NCBI RefSeq assembly: GCF_016862215.1
Contig: NZ_BOMN01000101.1
Span: forward strand, 59,105 to 123,104
Reading direction: 5' to 3'
Length of the DNA stretch: 64,000 bases
Source of the DNA: Winogradskya humida
GTDB lineage: Bacteria; Actinomycetota; Actinomycetes; Mycobacteriales; Micromonosporaceae
Part shown: piece after piece, positions 37,330 through 45,273 of the stretch
How positions within the stretch are numbered: the first letter of the stretch is position 1
How the letters are laid out: every line of letters begins with the position of its first letter
The notes under the pieces: model-generated
What the model saw: only the letters and a program-made list of their open reading frames with translations
What the model was told of the DNA's origin: nothing
Databases searched by the model: none
Made by a program: the position numbers and the translations under genes

Positions 37330-40300
37330 CGACGGCCTCCGGGGCGAGCCGGGCGAGGTCGAGCAGCTCGTCGCTGGACAGCGTGGTCAGCCAGCCCTCG
37401 CCGTTGCCGACGACGCGCTCGGCGAGCACGCCCTTGTCCGCGAGGAGCCGGTCGATGCGCTCCTCGAGGGTGCCGAGGCAGACGAGCGTGTGGACCTGCA
37501 CGTCGCGGTCCTGCCCGATCCGGTACGCCCGGTCGGTCGCCTGCGCCTCGGTCGCCGGGTTCCACCACCGGTCGACGTGGACGACGTGGTTCGCCGCCGT
37601 CAGGTTCAGCCCCGTGCCACCGGCCTTGAGCGACAGCACGAAGATCCCCGGCCGGCGGTCGGCCTGGAAGTCGGCGACCATCGTGTCCCGCGCCCCGCGT
37701 GGCGTCCCGCCGTGCAGATACCGGACCGGCACCCCGAACCGCGCGGCGAGATGCGGCACCAGCATCGTCCCGAACCGCGCGAACTGGGTGAAGCACAGCG
37801 TGCTCTCCCCCTCCGCCAACGCCGCGTCGAGGATCTCCTCGAGGCGTTCGAGTTTCCCGGACCGCCCCGCGAGCGGCGAACCGTCCCCGAGCAGCTGCGC
37901 GGGATGGTTGCAGACCTGTTTGAGCTTCGTCATCGCGGCCAGCACGTACCCCTTGCGCCGGGTCTCGTTGTCCTGCTTCATCCGCAGCAGCATGTCGTCG
38001 AGCACCGCCCGGTAGAGCGTGGCCTGCTCGGTGGTCAGCCCGCACAGGTGCCGGGTCAGCCGCTTCGCGGGCAGGTCGTCGATCACGCTCGGATCGGACT
38101 TCACCCGCCGCAGCAGGAACGGGCGGGTGGCCTGCCGCAGCCGGGCGGCAGCGTCCTCGTCGGCATACCGTTCGATGGGTACGGCGTACCGGCTGCGGAA
38201 CGTGTGCGCGCTGCCCAGCAGCCCCGGGTTGAGGAAGTCGAGAATGGACCACATCTCGGCGAGCCGGTTCTCGACGGGCGTACCCGTCAGCGCGATCCGG
38301 GACCGCGCCGGGAAGCGGCGGACGGCCCTGGCGGTGCCGCTCGCGCTGTTCTTGATGTGCTGCGCCTCGTCGAGCACCACCCGGTCCCAGCCGACCCGCG
38401 CCAGCTCATCCGCGTCGAGCGTCGCGGTCGCATAGGTGGTCAGCACCACGTCGGCCCCGTCCGCGAGCTCGCCGGGATCGGCCCGGTCAGCCCCGTGCAG
38501 CACCCGCACCCGCAGCGACGGCGCGAACCGCGCAGCCTCCCGCTGCCAGTTCCCCAGCACCGACAGCGGACAGATCAACAGCGTCGGCCCCCGCCGGCTC
38601 CCGAGCAGCAAGGCCAGCAACTGCACGGTCTTGCCCAGCCCCATGTCATCCGCGAGCAGCGCCCCCAGCCCCAGACCATCCAGGAACGACAACCAGGAAT
38701 AACCCCTCATCTGGTACGCCCGGAGCACGCCGGCGAGTTCCGACGGCGCCTCGAGCAGCTCGAGGCGTTCCCCAAGCCGCCCGCCCAGCAGGTCAGCCAC
38801 CCACCCCCGCCCCCGGACCTCGGTCACGGGCAGCGGCACCTCCTCGGGCGGCATCAACCGGACCAGCCGCAACGCATCCCCGGCGGTCATCGTCCCGCCG
38901 CCCCGCTTCAGGAACTCCAGCCCCGTCCGCAGCCGCTGGGCGTCGAGATACACCCACCGCCCCCGCAACCGCACCAACGGAACCTTCACCCGCGCCAGCT
39001 CCGCCAGCTCGTCGTCGGTCAGCACCTTCCCGCCGAGCGCCAGCCCCCAGTCGTACCCGACCAGCGTCGCCAGATTGGTCGTCTCGTCCCGCAGCACATG
39101 CGCCGCGGCCTCCCGGCTCCGGACCTCCAGCGCCAGCCCGAACCGCAACGGCTCCCGCCACCACTTCGGCAGCAGCACCCCGAACCCCGCCTGCTCCAGC
39201 ACCTCCGCATGCCCCAGGAACCGGTACGCCCCCTCGGTATCCAGCACCAGCTCAGCCGGCCGCGCCACCCGCAACGCCGCCTCGAGCTCCCCGAACACCC
39301 GAGCCGCCTGCCCCAGCCCCGCGATCAACCGATCCTGCGGCCGCTGCGTCCACCGCCGCAACGGCGCGATCGCGTCCTGCCAGACCTCGGTCGCGCTGAC
39401 CAGCAGACTCGGCTCCTCCAGCGGCTGCAGCAGAAACTCCAGCAACCACGCGTCCTCAGGCCCTGCCTCCGGCGCCGGCGCGGTGTCATGGGCGGTGGTC
39501 GCGTCGGGCTCATCGGGCTCGACCTCATGCAGATGGCTAAGCCGGAACACCACCCGCACCACGGACCCACTGCTCGCCTCGGCATGCCACTCATCCAGCG
39601 CCTCAGCCAGAATGTCCAGCTCACCCGGCTTCGCCCGCCACGCATCCACCGCGCCCGCGGTCGGCGCAGCCTCGGCAGCGGCCGCGGTATTGCCGGGTGT
39701 CGCAGTGTTGCCAGTAGCCGCGGCATTGCCAGTAGCAGCGGCAGCGGCAGGGGCAGTAGCAGCGGCAGGGGCAGGGGCAGGGGCAGTAGCAGCGGCAGTA
39801 GCAGCGGCAGGGGCAGTAGCAGCGGCAGGGGCAGTGGCCTCAGCAGCCGCGCTGTCGGCGGCAGGGGCAGCGTTGGTGGCGGCAGGGGCAGCGTTGGTGG
39901 CGGCAGGGGCAGCGTTGGTGGCGGCAGGGGCAGGGGCGGCGTTGCCGTCGTCGGTGGTGAGGGCGGTGAGCCAGGGGGCGCCGGTGAGGGTGATGCCGGC
40001 TTCGGCGAGGCGGGTGCGGACGAGGCCGTCGACGAGGCGGTGCAGGGCTGCGTGGAGGGCGTCGGCGGCGGGGAGGCCGTCGACGTCCCCGGGCCGGGCT
40101 CGTTCGGCGCGGCAGGCGGGGGGCATGCGCTCGACCAGGGCGGCGTGCCGGGCCGCGTCGGGTCCCGTCAGCACCGGCCGCCAGAACCCCCGCGCGCCCT
40201 CCGCGCGTGACCGTCCCCGCGGCTCGCCCGGCCGCACCCCCGGCAGCACCCGCCCCCGCGCCACCAGATCAGCGGCGAACGCGCACACCTCAGCCAGATA

Positions 40301-40807
40301 ACCCACGGACGCAGCAGCCCGCGCCCCGAACTCGTCAGCCAGATCCTCGGTCACGAACGGCACCACCACCGCGGGCACCACCCACGGCCGCAGCTTCGGC
40401 ACCCCCCGCCGAGCCGCCAGCCCCAGCCCCGGCGACGGCAACGGCCCCGCCGACGTCGACGGCAGCAACACCGTCGACGCCCGCAACTCCCCGACCGTGC
40501 TCACTCCCCGCGCCGTCACACCCCCCGGCACGAACGCGAACGGGTGCTCCCCCCGACGCACGCCCGCGCCAGGAGGCACGCCGTCGCCGCTCGCAGCCGA
40601 GCCGGAAGCGGAGACCAGGCCGGAAGCGGAGACCGAGCCGGAGCCGGAAGCAGACGCCGGGGCGGAGCTGCCCTCTTCCGGCGGGACGGCACGGGACGCG
40701 AGCGGGACGGCACGCACCCGGAGTGGATCGGATGCGGAGGCGGGGTCGGTCTCGCCCCAGAGGGCTAGGGATCCGTCGCGGGCGATGAACCCGTGCAGCA
40801 CCGTCAT
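37322..40807 (-). CDS. Snf2/SWI2-family helicase-like ATPase
   Basis: 1161 aa from the ATG at 40807. The ATPase core has Walker A DMGLGKTVQLLALL, DEAQ box VLDEAQHIKN, motif III LTGTPVENRLAEMWSIL, and C-terminal helicase motifs SLKAGGTGLNLTAANHVVHV and QATDRAYRIGQDRDV. The N-terminal 500 residues match the bacterial SNF2-associated (DUF3670-type) region. They contain a long Ala/Pro/Thr/Asn-rich insertion (about residues 290-390) encoded by tandem repeats. It remodels nucleoprotein complexes or transcription complexes. It is the middle gene of a DUF5990-Snf2-SWIM unit; its ATG overlaps the upstream gene by 4 bp. Confidence 0.93.
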   Translation of the reverse strand: MTVLHGFIARDGSLALWGETDPASASDPLRVRAVPLASRAVPPEEGSSAPASASGSGSVSASGLVSASGSAASGDGVPPGAGVRRGEHPFAFVPGGVTARGVSTVGELRASTVLLPSTSAGPLPSPGLGLAARRGVPKLRPWVVPAVVVPFVTEDLADEFGARAAASVGYLAEVCAFAADLVARGRVLPGVRPGEPRGRSRAEGARGFWRPVLTGPDAARHAALVERMPPACRAERARPGDVDGLPAADALHAALHRLVDGLVRTRLAEAGITLTGAPWLTALTTDDGNAAPAPAATNAAPAATNAAPAATNAAPAADSAAAEATAPAAATAPAAATAAATAPAPAPAAATAPAAAAATGNAAATGNTATPGNTAAAAEAAPTAGAVDAWRAKPGELDILAEALDEWHAEASSGSVVRVVFRLSHLHEVEPDEPDATTAHDTAPAPEAGPEDAWLLEFLLQPLEEPSLLVSATEVWQDAIAPLRRWTQRPQDRLIAGLGQAARVFGELEAALRVARPAELVLDTEGAYRFLGHAEVLEQAGFGVLLPKWWREPLRFGLALEVRSREAAAHVLRDETTNLATLVGYDWGLALGGKVLTDDELAELARVKVPLVRLRGRWVYLDAQRLRTGLEFLKRGGGTMTAGDALRLVRLMPPEEVPLPVTEVRGRGWVADLLGGRLGERLELLEAPSELAGVLRAYQMRGYSWLSFLDGLGLGALLADDMGLGKTVQLLALLLGSRRGPTLLICPLSVLGNWQREAARFAPSLRVRVLHGADRADPGELADGADVVLTTYATATLDADELARVGWDRVVLDEAQHIKNSASGTARAVRRFPARSRIALTGTPVENRLAEMWSILDFLNPGLLGSAHTFRSRYAVPIERYADEDAAARLRQATRPFLLRRVKSDPSVIDDLPAKRLTRHLCGLTTEQATLYRAVLDDMLLRMKQDNETRRKGYVLAAMTKLKQVCNHPAQLLGDGSPLAGRSGKLERLEEILDAALAEGESTLCFTQFARFGTMLVPHLAARFGVPVRYLHGGTPRGARDTMVADFQADRRPGIFVLSLKAGGTGLNLTAANHVVHVDRWWNPATEAQATDRAYRIGQDRDVQVHTLVCLGTLEERIDRLLADKGVLAERVVGNGEGWLTTLSSDELLDLARLAPEAVGD
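39660..39960. repeat. Low-complexity repeat insertion in the Snf2 gene
   Basis: Short in-frame GC-rich repeats encode about 100 residues rich in Ala/Pro/Thr/Asn. They include a 21-bp unit encoding AAPAATN in at least three adjacent copies (about 39860-39960). Confidence 0.8.
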
Positions 40808-41262
40808 CCGAGGCTCCAGACGAGGTCCGGCGCGCGCACGCGGGCGCACCTCGGCCCGCCCTCGGCGTCGGTGAGCCCGATCCGCCCGACCAGCAGCAGA
40901 TCGCCGTCATGCGCGGCCCGCAGCACCGCGGTGGGGATGTCGCCGAAGAACAGCTTGGCCCGCCGGAACATCGCGAACGCGTCCCCGTCGACGGAACCCC
41001 AGCTCAGGTACAGGAAGCGCGCCCCCGGCCGCCCGTGCACGAACGGCCCGCCGACGTCGAGCAGGTCGTCGACCTCGCGGCTCGTGACCTCGAACTCCCA
41101 GGTCACGGCGTCGGCGAAGGCAGAGACCCGGTCGACGACGTCGGTGACCCGGCCGGGCCCGGTCCGCTGCACGCCGACGTGCACGTTCCTGAGGCGCAGG
41201 GCATCGGCTGCCGCGCCGCCACGACGCCCTGGCAGGTCGCTGCCCTCGATCCGGATCCGCAC
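40804..41262 (-). CDS. DUF5990-like protein
   Basis: 152 aa from the GTG at 41262; an upstream start at 41292 would overlap the next gene. It begins VRIRIEGSDLPGR and contains VHVGVQRTGPGRVTDVV, FVHGRPGARFLYLSWG and AVLRAAHDGDLLLVGRIGLTDA. These motifs resemble the DUF5990 family as I remember it, for which no function is known. Its stop overlaps the Snf2 start, so it is the first gene of that unit. Confidence 0.75.
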   Translation of the reverse strand: MRIRIEGSDLPGRRGGAAADALRLRNVHVGVQRTGPGRVTDVVDRVSAFADAVTWEFEVTSREVDDLLDVGGPFVHGRPGARFLYLSWGSVDGDAFAMFRRAKLFFGDIPTAVLRAAHDGDLLLVGRIGLTDAEGGPRCARVRAPDLVWSLG

Positions 41263-41272
41263 GCCCTGAACC

Positions 41273-42644
41273 TTAGGCCGACCCTCCGACATTTCCGGTA
41301 CGGCCCTCGGCGGCCGAGGCCACGAACGTGCGCGCGACGTCGGCGGCGGGCAGCGGTTCGGCGTACAGATAGCCCTGGCCTTTGTCGCAGCCGAGGGATT
41401 GCAGCTCGGCGGCCTGGGCGGGGGTTTCGATGCCTTCGGCGACCGTGGTGAGGGTGAGGGCCCTGGCCAGATGGATGATCGCCTCGGTGACGGCCGCGCC
41501 GCCGGGGGTGCCGTTGAGCTCGGCGACGAAGCTGCGGTCGATCTTGAGGATGTCGACCGGGAGGCGGGTGAGGTACTGCAGGGAGGAGTAGCCGGTGCCG
41601 AAGTCGTCGATGGCGATGCGGATGCCGTGGGTGCGCAGGGTGCGGAGGGCGCCGATGACGGTTTCGCCGTCGACGCTGGCGGATTCGGTGATCTCCAGGA
41701 TGAGGTCGCGGGGGTCGCGGCCGGTGCGGTGCAGGACGGCGAGGATGTCGTGGACGACGGTGGGTTCGCGCAGCTGGCGGGGGGAGATGTTGACGCTGGT
41801 GGGGAACGGCTGGGCGGCGGCCTCGGCGAGGACCCAGAGGCCGATGCGGGCGATGGCTCCGGAGCGTTCCGCGATCGGGATGAAGCGGTCCGGCGGGATC
41901 GGGCCCCGGGTGGGGTGCTGCCAGCGCAGGAGGGCTTCGGCGGCGACCGGGCGGGCGTCGGCGAGGGTGACGATGGGCTGGTAGAGGACGTGGAGTTCGC
42001 CGCGGTCCAGGGCGTGGTCGAGGTCCTCGGAGAGCAGGGCGTCGTCGGCGCGGCGGTCGGTCAGGGACGGGTCGTGGACGACGCAGCCGTGGCTGCCGGC
42101 CCGTTTGCTGTGGTACACGGCGACGTCGGCGCGGCGGGTGAGTTCCTGGGGTGGTTCGCCGTCGACGGCGACGGCCACGCCGATGCTGGCCCGGACGGGG
42201 ACGAGGTCGTCGCCGATCGGGACGGGGTGCGCGGCGGTGACGGCGAGGATCCGGTCGGCGACCGCGCGGGCCTGGCCGGCGTCGGAGACCCCGCGGAGCA
42301 GGACGGCGAACTCGTCGTCGCCGATCCGGGCTGCGAGGTCTCCGGCGCGGACAGCGTCGCGGAGTTCGGCCGCGAAGTGTCTCAGGACCGTGTGGCCGGC
42401 CGCGTGCCCGTACGCGTCGTTGATGAGTTTGAAGCCGTCCAGGTCGATGAGCAGCAACGCCATCGGCTCGCGTTGCCGCGCCGCCCGTTCGGTGCGGTGT
42501 TCCAGCCCGAGCCGGTTGGCGAGGCCGGTCAGCGGGTCCGAGACGGGCAGGTAGACCGCCCAGACCGGTGGGGTGGCGCGGGCGGCGTGGGCCGGCCCCG
42601 CGGGTCCCCCCGACCGAGATCATCGGGGCGGCCGGAGCAGACAT
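41273..42644 (-). CDS. GGDEF-EAL-type protein with apparent N-terminal frameshift
   Basis: The EAL domain is complete: AAEALLRWQHP, SVNISPRQL, LILEITES, DDFGTGYSS and EGIETPAQA. The GGDEF domain is degenerate at its signature (RIGDDEFAVLL), so this is probably a c-di-GMP phosphodiesterase with a regulatory GTP-binding domain. The GGDEF domain begins in frame with DPLTGLANR at about 42538. No ATG/GTG/TTG lies upstream in that frame before a TGA at 42622. An ATG at 42644 (or 42623) opens a different frame that would join it if the six-C run at 42606-42611 were five. Without that correction the first ATG is at 42463 and the protein lacks the first GGDEF helix. Confidence 0.75.
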
Positions 42645-42699
42645 GATCGACCCATCAGACCACGGCCCCGGCGCCCCGGCCCGGGGTTTGCCGAAGAGC

Positions 42700-43935
42700 T
42701 CAGGCGTGGTCGCGCAGCCACGCGTCGATCAGGCCGCGGAAGTGGGCGAGGAAGCGTTCGTGCTCGTCCGGCGGGTAGGTGGCGCGGACCGTCTGGTCGA
42801 GCAGGGTGCCGAATTCCGGTGAGCTGACCCAGTCGTGGACCATCTCGTCGACGTGGGAGAGGTGCTTCTCGCAGAATTCCTCGTACCGGTCGACCTCGAA
42901 GTAGTCGTCGGCCAGCCGGCGGTATCCGGCGAGCTTCTGCGCGTACGAGAGGGAAGGGTCGTCGGCGATCTGGAAATAGGGGGTGGTGTCCATGTCGAGG
43001 CGGGGGCGGCGGCCGGTCACCACGCAGTAGACCGTCCAGCGCAGCAGGGCCGCCATCGCCCACGGGAAGTAGTAGTGCAACGAGGTGACCGCGACATCGG
43101 GGCACGCGTTCGCGTAGTCGATCGGGTGGACCTCGTCGCCTTTGACGAGCGATTCACAGGAGTTGAATTCCCACCGGAAGAACGCGTTGACGAGTCGCGA
43201 GATGGTGACCACTTCGTCCCCCGTGGAGGGGCTCAGGAAATCGTGCTCCACGGCGTAGCGGTCGTACATGGGGAGTTCGGGCCGGAACTTCATGACCATG
43301 GTCTCCGGGCCGATCGTCAGGGAGCGGGCGAAGACGTCGTAGTCCTCCACCGCGGCCTGCAGATGCATGAGCCGCTCCCCGGACGCGTCATACGCGGCGT
43401 GCAGTTCGTCGACGTTGCGGATCTTCGAGACGCCGACCCAGGCGCCGCCGTCGTACGGTTTCATGAACATCGGATAGCCCACCGACTCGGCGAGCGCCTC
43501 CAGGTCGAAATGCTGGTTGTACCGCCCCGACGTATACGCCCAGCGCGAGTTGTCGAGCGGGTTCTTGAACGGCACCAGCACCGTTTCGGGCACCTTGAGC
43601 CCGAGCCTCATCATTGCGCAGTAGGCGGCGTGCTTCTCCATCGACTGGAACGTGAACGGGCTGTTCAGCAGGTAGACGTCGTCCATCAGCGCGGCTTTCT
43701 TGAGCCATTCGCGCGGGTGGTAGTACCAGTAGGCGAGCCGGTCGATGACCAGGTCGTGGCGGGGTTTGTCGCGCAGGTTGAACGGCTCGATCGTCACCCT
43801 TACCGAATCGATCCTATGGGTACGCCCGGAGCCGTCCGTTATCGTCCCCACCCGCCGCAGCAGCGCCTCATAGGCGCGCGGCCAGTCGTCCTCGGTTCCC
43901 AGCAGCAATCCGATGGTGTGCTCGACGTCGGCCAC
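42700..43935 (-). CDS. ATP-grasp-like protein
   Basis: 411 aa cytoplasmic protein. MFMKPYDGGAWVGVSKI matches the ATP-grasp nucleotide-binding lysine and small-residue loop. Earlier VPETVLVPFKNPLDNS and later VMKFRPELPMYDRY-type stretches fit the ATP-grasp core. The C-terminal 100 residues are helical and acidic and are not part of the core. Such enzymes ligate a carboxylate to an amine or thiol nucleophile using ATP. The GTG start is preceded by AGGAGGAG. It lies 12 bp downstream of the esterase gene on the same strand, so they are probably co-transcribed. No substrate can be named. Confidence 0.82.
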   Translation of the reverse strand: MADVEHTIGLLLGTEDDWPRAYEALLRRVGTITDGSGRTHRIDSVRVTIEPFNLRDKPRHDLVIDRLAYWYYHPREWLKKAALMDDVYLLNSPFTFQSMEKHAAYCAMMRLGLKVPETVLVPFKNPLDNSRWAYTSGRYNQHFDLEALAESVGYPMFMKPYDGGAWVGVSKIRNVDELHAAYDASGERLMHLQAAVEDYDVFARSLTIGPETMVMKFRPELPMYDRYAVEHDFLSPSTGDEVVTISRLVNAFFRWEFNSCESLVKGDEVHPIDYANACPDVAVTSLHYYFPWAMAALLRWTVYCVVTGRRPRLDMDTTPYFQIADDPSLSYAQKLAGYRRLADDYFEVDRYEEFCEKHLSHVDEMVHDWVSSPEFGTLLDQTVRATYPPDEHERFLAHFRGLIDAWLRDHA

Positions 43936-43947
43936 GGGTCTCCTCCT

Positions 43948-44616
43948 CTAGGAAAACACCTTGTGCAGCAGCGCGCTCAGGTGCGGATCGAGCGCGGCAC
44001 GCCAGGCGGGCCAGTCGTGACCGCCCCGCACCTCGGCATGGTCCACCTCGTATCCCTGACGCGCCAGGGCTTGCGCCATGGCCCGGTTGTTGGCCAGGTT
44101 CTCCTCCACCCTGCCGCAGGTGAGCGCGATCGGCACGCCGGGACCATCGGCGGCCCGTTCCACCCGGCCGGTGAACCGCACGATGCGCAGCCAGCGCCGG
44201 AAATCGGATTCCTGCCGGTCGAACCGGGGCTGGAAGAAGCTGCCCGACTGCAGGACCAGGCCGGCGAACCGTTCGGGGTGGCGGCGTTGCGCGTGCAGCA
44301 TGGCGAGGGCGCCGAGGCTCGCCCCGACCCCGACGACCGGCCGGTCCGTGCCGAGGGCGGCCGCCAGCTGCGGGAGGGCTTCACGAGCCAGTGCTTTCGC
44401 GTACGCCGGACTGGCCGAATACCACTCCAGCCGATCGGCGGCGGGGAGCAGCACCACGTGGGCGCCGGGTATCAGCGTCGAGATCGCGGCGCGGTGCTCG
44501 TACTCATCGCCGTCATGAACGACGACCACCCGGTCCGTCGGCACCCGGGGTGACCACACGCGGGCATCGACCCTGGCTCGCAGCGCGGACAGCGTCAGCG
44601 GGACGTCTCGCCACAT
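43948..44616 (-). CDS. Esterase-like alpha/beta hydrolase
   Basis: 222 aa. The nucleophile Ser is in VVGVGASLGALAML (GxSxG). Asp and His are expected near LTCGRVEEN and in VRGGHDWPAWRAAL. It resembles enterochelin-esterase/esterase-D-like proteins (compact, no lid). TAGTCT lies 6 nt before the ATG, so its own leaderless promoter is likely. This hexamer is one copy of a duplicated segment whose other copy is the stop codon of the STAS gene. With the downstream ATP-grasp gene it forms a two-gene unit: one enzyme would make, the other cleave, an ester or amide (inference). Confidence 0.85.
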   Translation of the reverse strand: MWRDVPLTLSALRARVDARVWSPRVPTDRVVVVHDGDEYEHRAAISTLIPGAHVVLLPAADRLEWYSASPAYAKALAREALPQLAAALGTDRPVVGVGASLGALAMLHAQRRHPERFAGLVLQSGSFFQPRFDRQESDFRRWLRIVRFTGRVERAADGPGVPIALTCGRVEENLANNRAMAQALARQGYEVDHAEVRGGHDWPAWRAALDPHLSALLHKVFS

Positions 44617-44617
44617 T

Positions 44618-44644
44618 GATGCAGACTAGATCGATGCAGACTAG
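44618..44644. repeat. 15-bp tandem duplication linking a stop codon and a promoter
   Basis: GATGCAGACTAG occurs at 44618-44629 and 44633-44644 (period 15 bp). On the minus strand it reads CTAGTCTGCATC. One copy contains the TAG stop of the STAS gene (44643-44641). The other provides TAGTCT, a -10 hexamer 6 nt ahead of the esterase ATG. Confidence 0.85.
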
Positions 44645-44991
44645 GGGGTGTACGACTGCGGGCCCGTCGGGTGCTGGGGCAGGCCGAACATCTCGGTCAG
44701 GCCGGTGATGCGCAGCTGGTGGTGGACGAACTCGCTGGGGTTGCGCAGCAGGAACCGTGTGCCGGTCTCGCGGGCGGCGTTGTACCCCGCGACCAGCGCG
44801 CCGACGCCCATCGAGTCCATGAAGGTGACATAGGTGAGGTCGACGATCATCATCGTCGGGCGCTGCCCGTGCAGTGTGCTGACCAGGGCGTTGCGCAACG
44901 CGTCCACGGTCGCGGCGTCGAGCATGCCGCGCACGTCGACCACGATGGCGCCGTCGTCCTGACGCCGGGTGGTCATCACGGCCTCGCCCAT
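44641..44991 (-). CDS. STAS-domain anti-sigma factor antagonist
   Basis: 116 aa from the ATG at 44991 (GGAAG about 7 nt upstream); a TTG at 45039 is less likely. The STAS fold motifs are VVDVRGMLDAATVDALR and the phosphorylatable Ser in VTFMDSMGVGALVAG (DS motif). It would bind an anti-sigma or switch-kinase protein unless phosphorylated. No sigma factor or partner kinase lies nearby, so its partner is elsewhere. It is the upstream neighbour of the esterase gene. Confidence 0.9.
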   Translation of the reverse strand: MGEAVMTTRRQDDGAIVVDVRGMLDAATVDALRNALVSTLHGQRPTMMIVDLTYVTFMDSMGVGALVAGYNAARETGTRFLLRNPSEFVHHQLRITGLTEMFGLPQHPTGPQSYTP

Positions 44992-45083
44992 GGAATCTTC
45001 CGCCCCATCCGCTGTCTCGCCCGTGGGTTCACGGTACAACGCCGTCCTGCCACCTCGCAGGCTGCCGCACCAATCCGTGACCA

Positions 45084-45104
45084 GGGCGGACTGTCAGTCC
45101 GCCC
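45084..45104. promoter_or_regulatory. Palindrome upstream of the permease gene
   Basis: GGGCGGACTG-T-CAGTCCGCCC is a perfect 10-bp inverted repeat about 170 nt before the permease start. It lies within the 282-bp non-coding gap 44992-45273 between the divergent STAS and permease genes. It is a candidate operator or terminator hairpin; the rest of the gap shows no clear element apart from a GTGAC...GTCAC imperfect dyad near 45138. Confidence 0.4.
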
Positions 45105-45273
45105 CGGTCTCACGAGGACGTCCGCCAGCTGTGACGGGGATGTCACCCACCGCACGCGGCCAACGGCAACCCGGGCGGTGAAGATTCCCGCATCCCGCAG
45201 ATCATCTTGCGGCTCTCCCAGGTGAACGCCACGGTGAAACCGATGGTCACCGATATTGCGACGGAGGGTGAGC

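Noticed and set aside
37109..40210. Plus-strand open frame of over 1000 codons opposite Snf2
   Set aside because: Antisense shadow with Gln/Pro/Arg-rich composition; the Snf2 ATPase motifs lie on the other strand.
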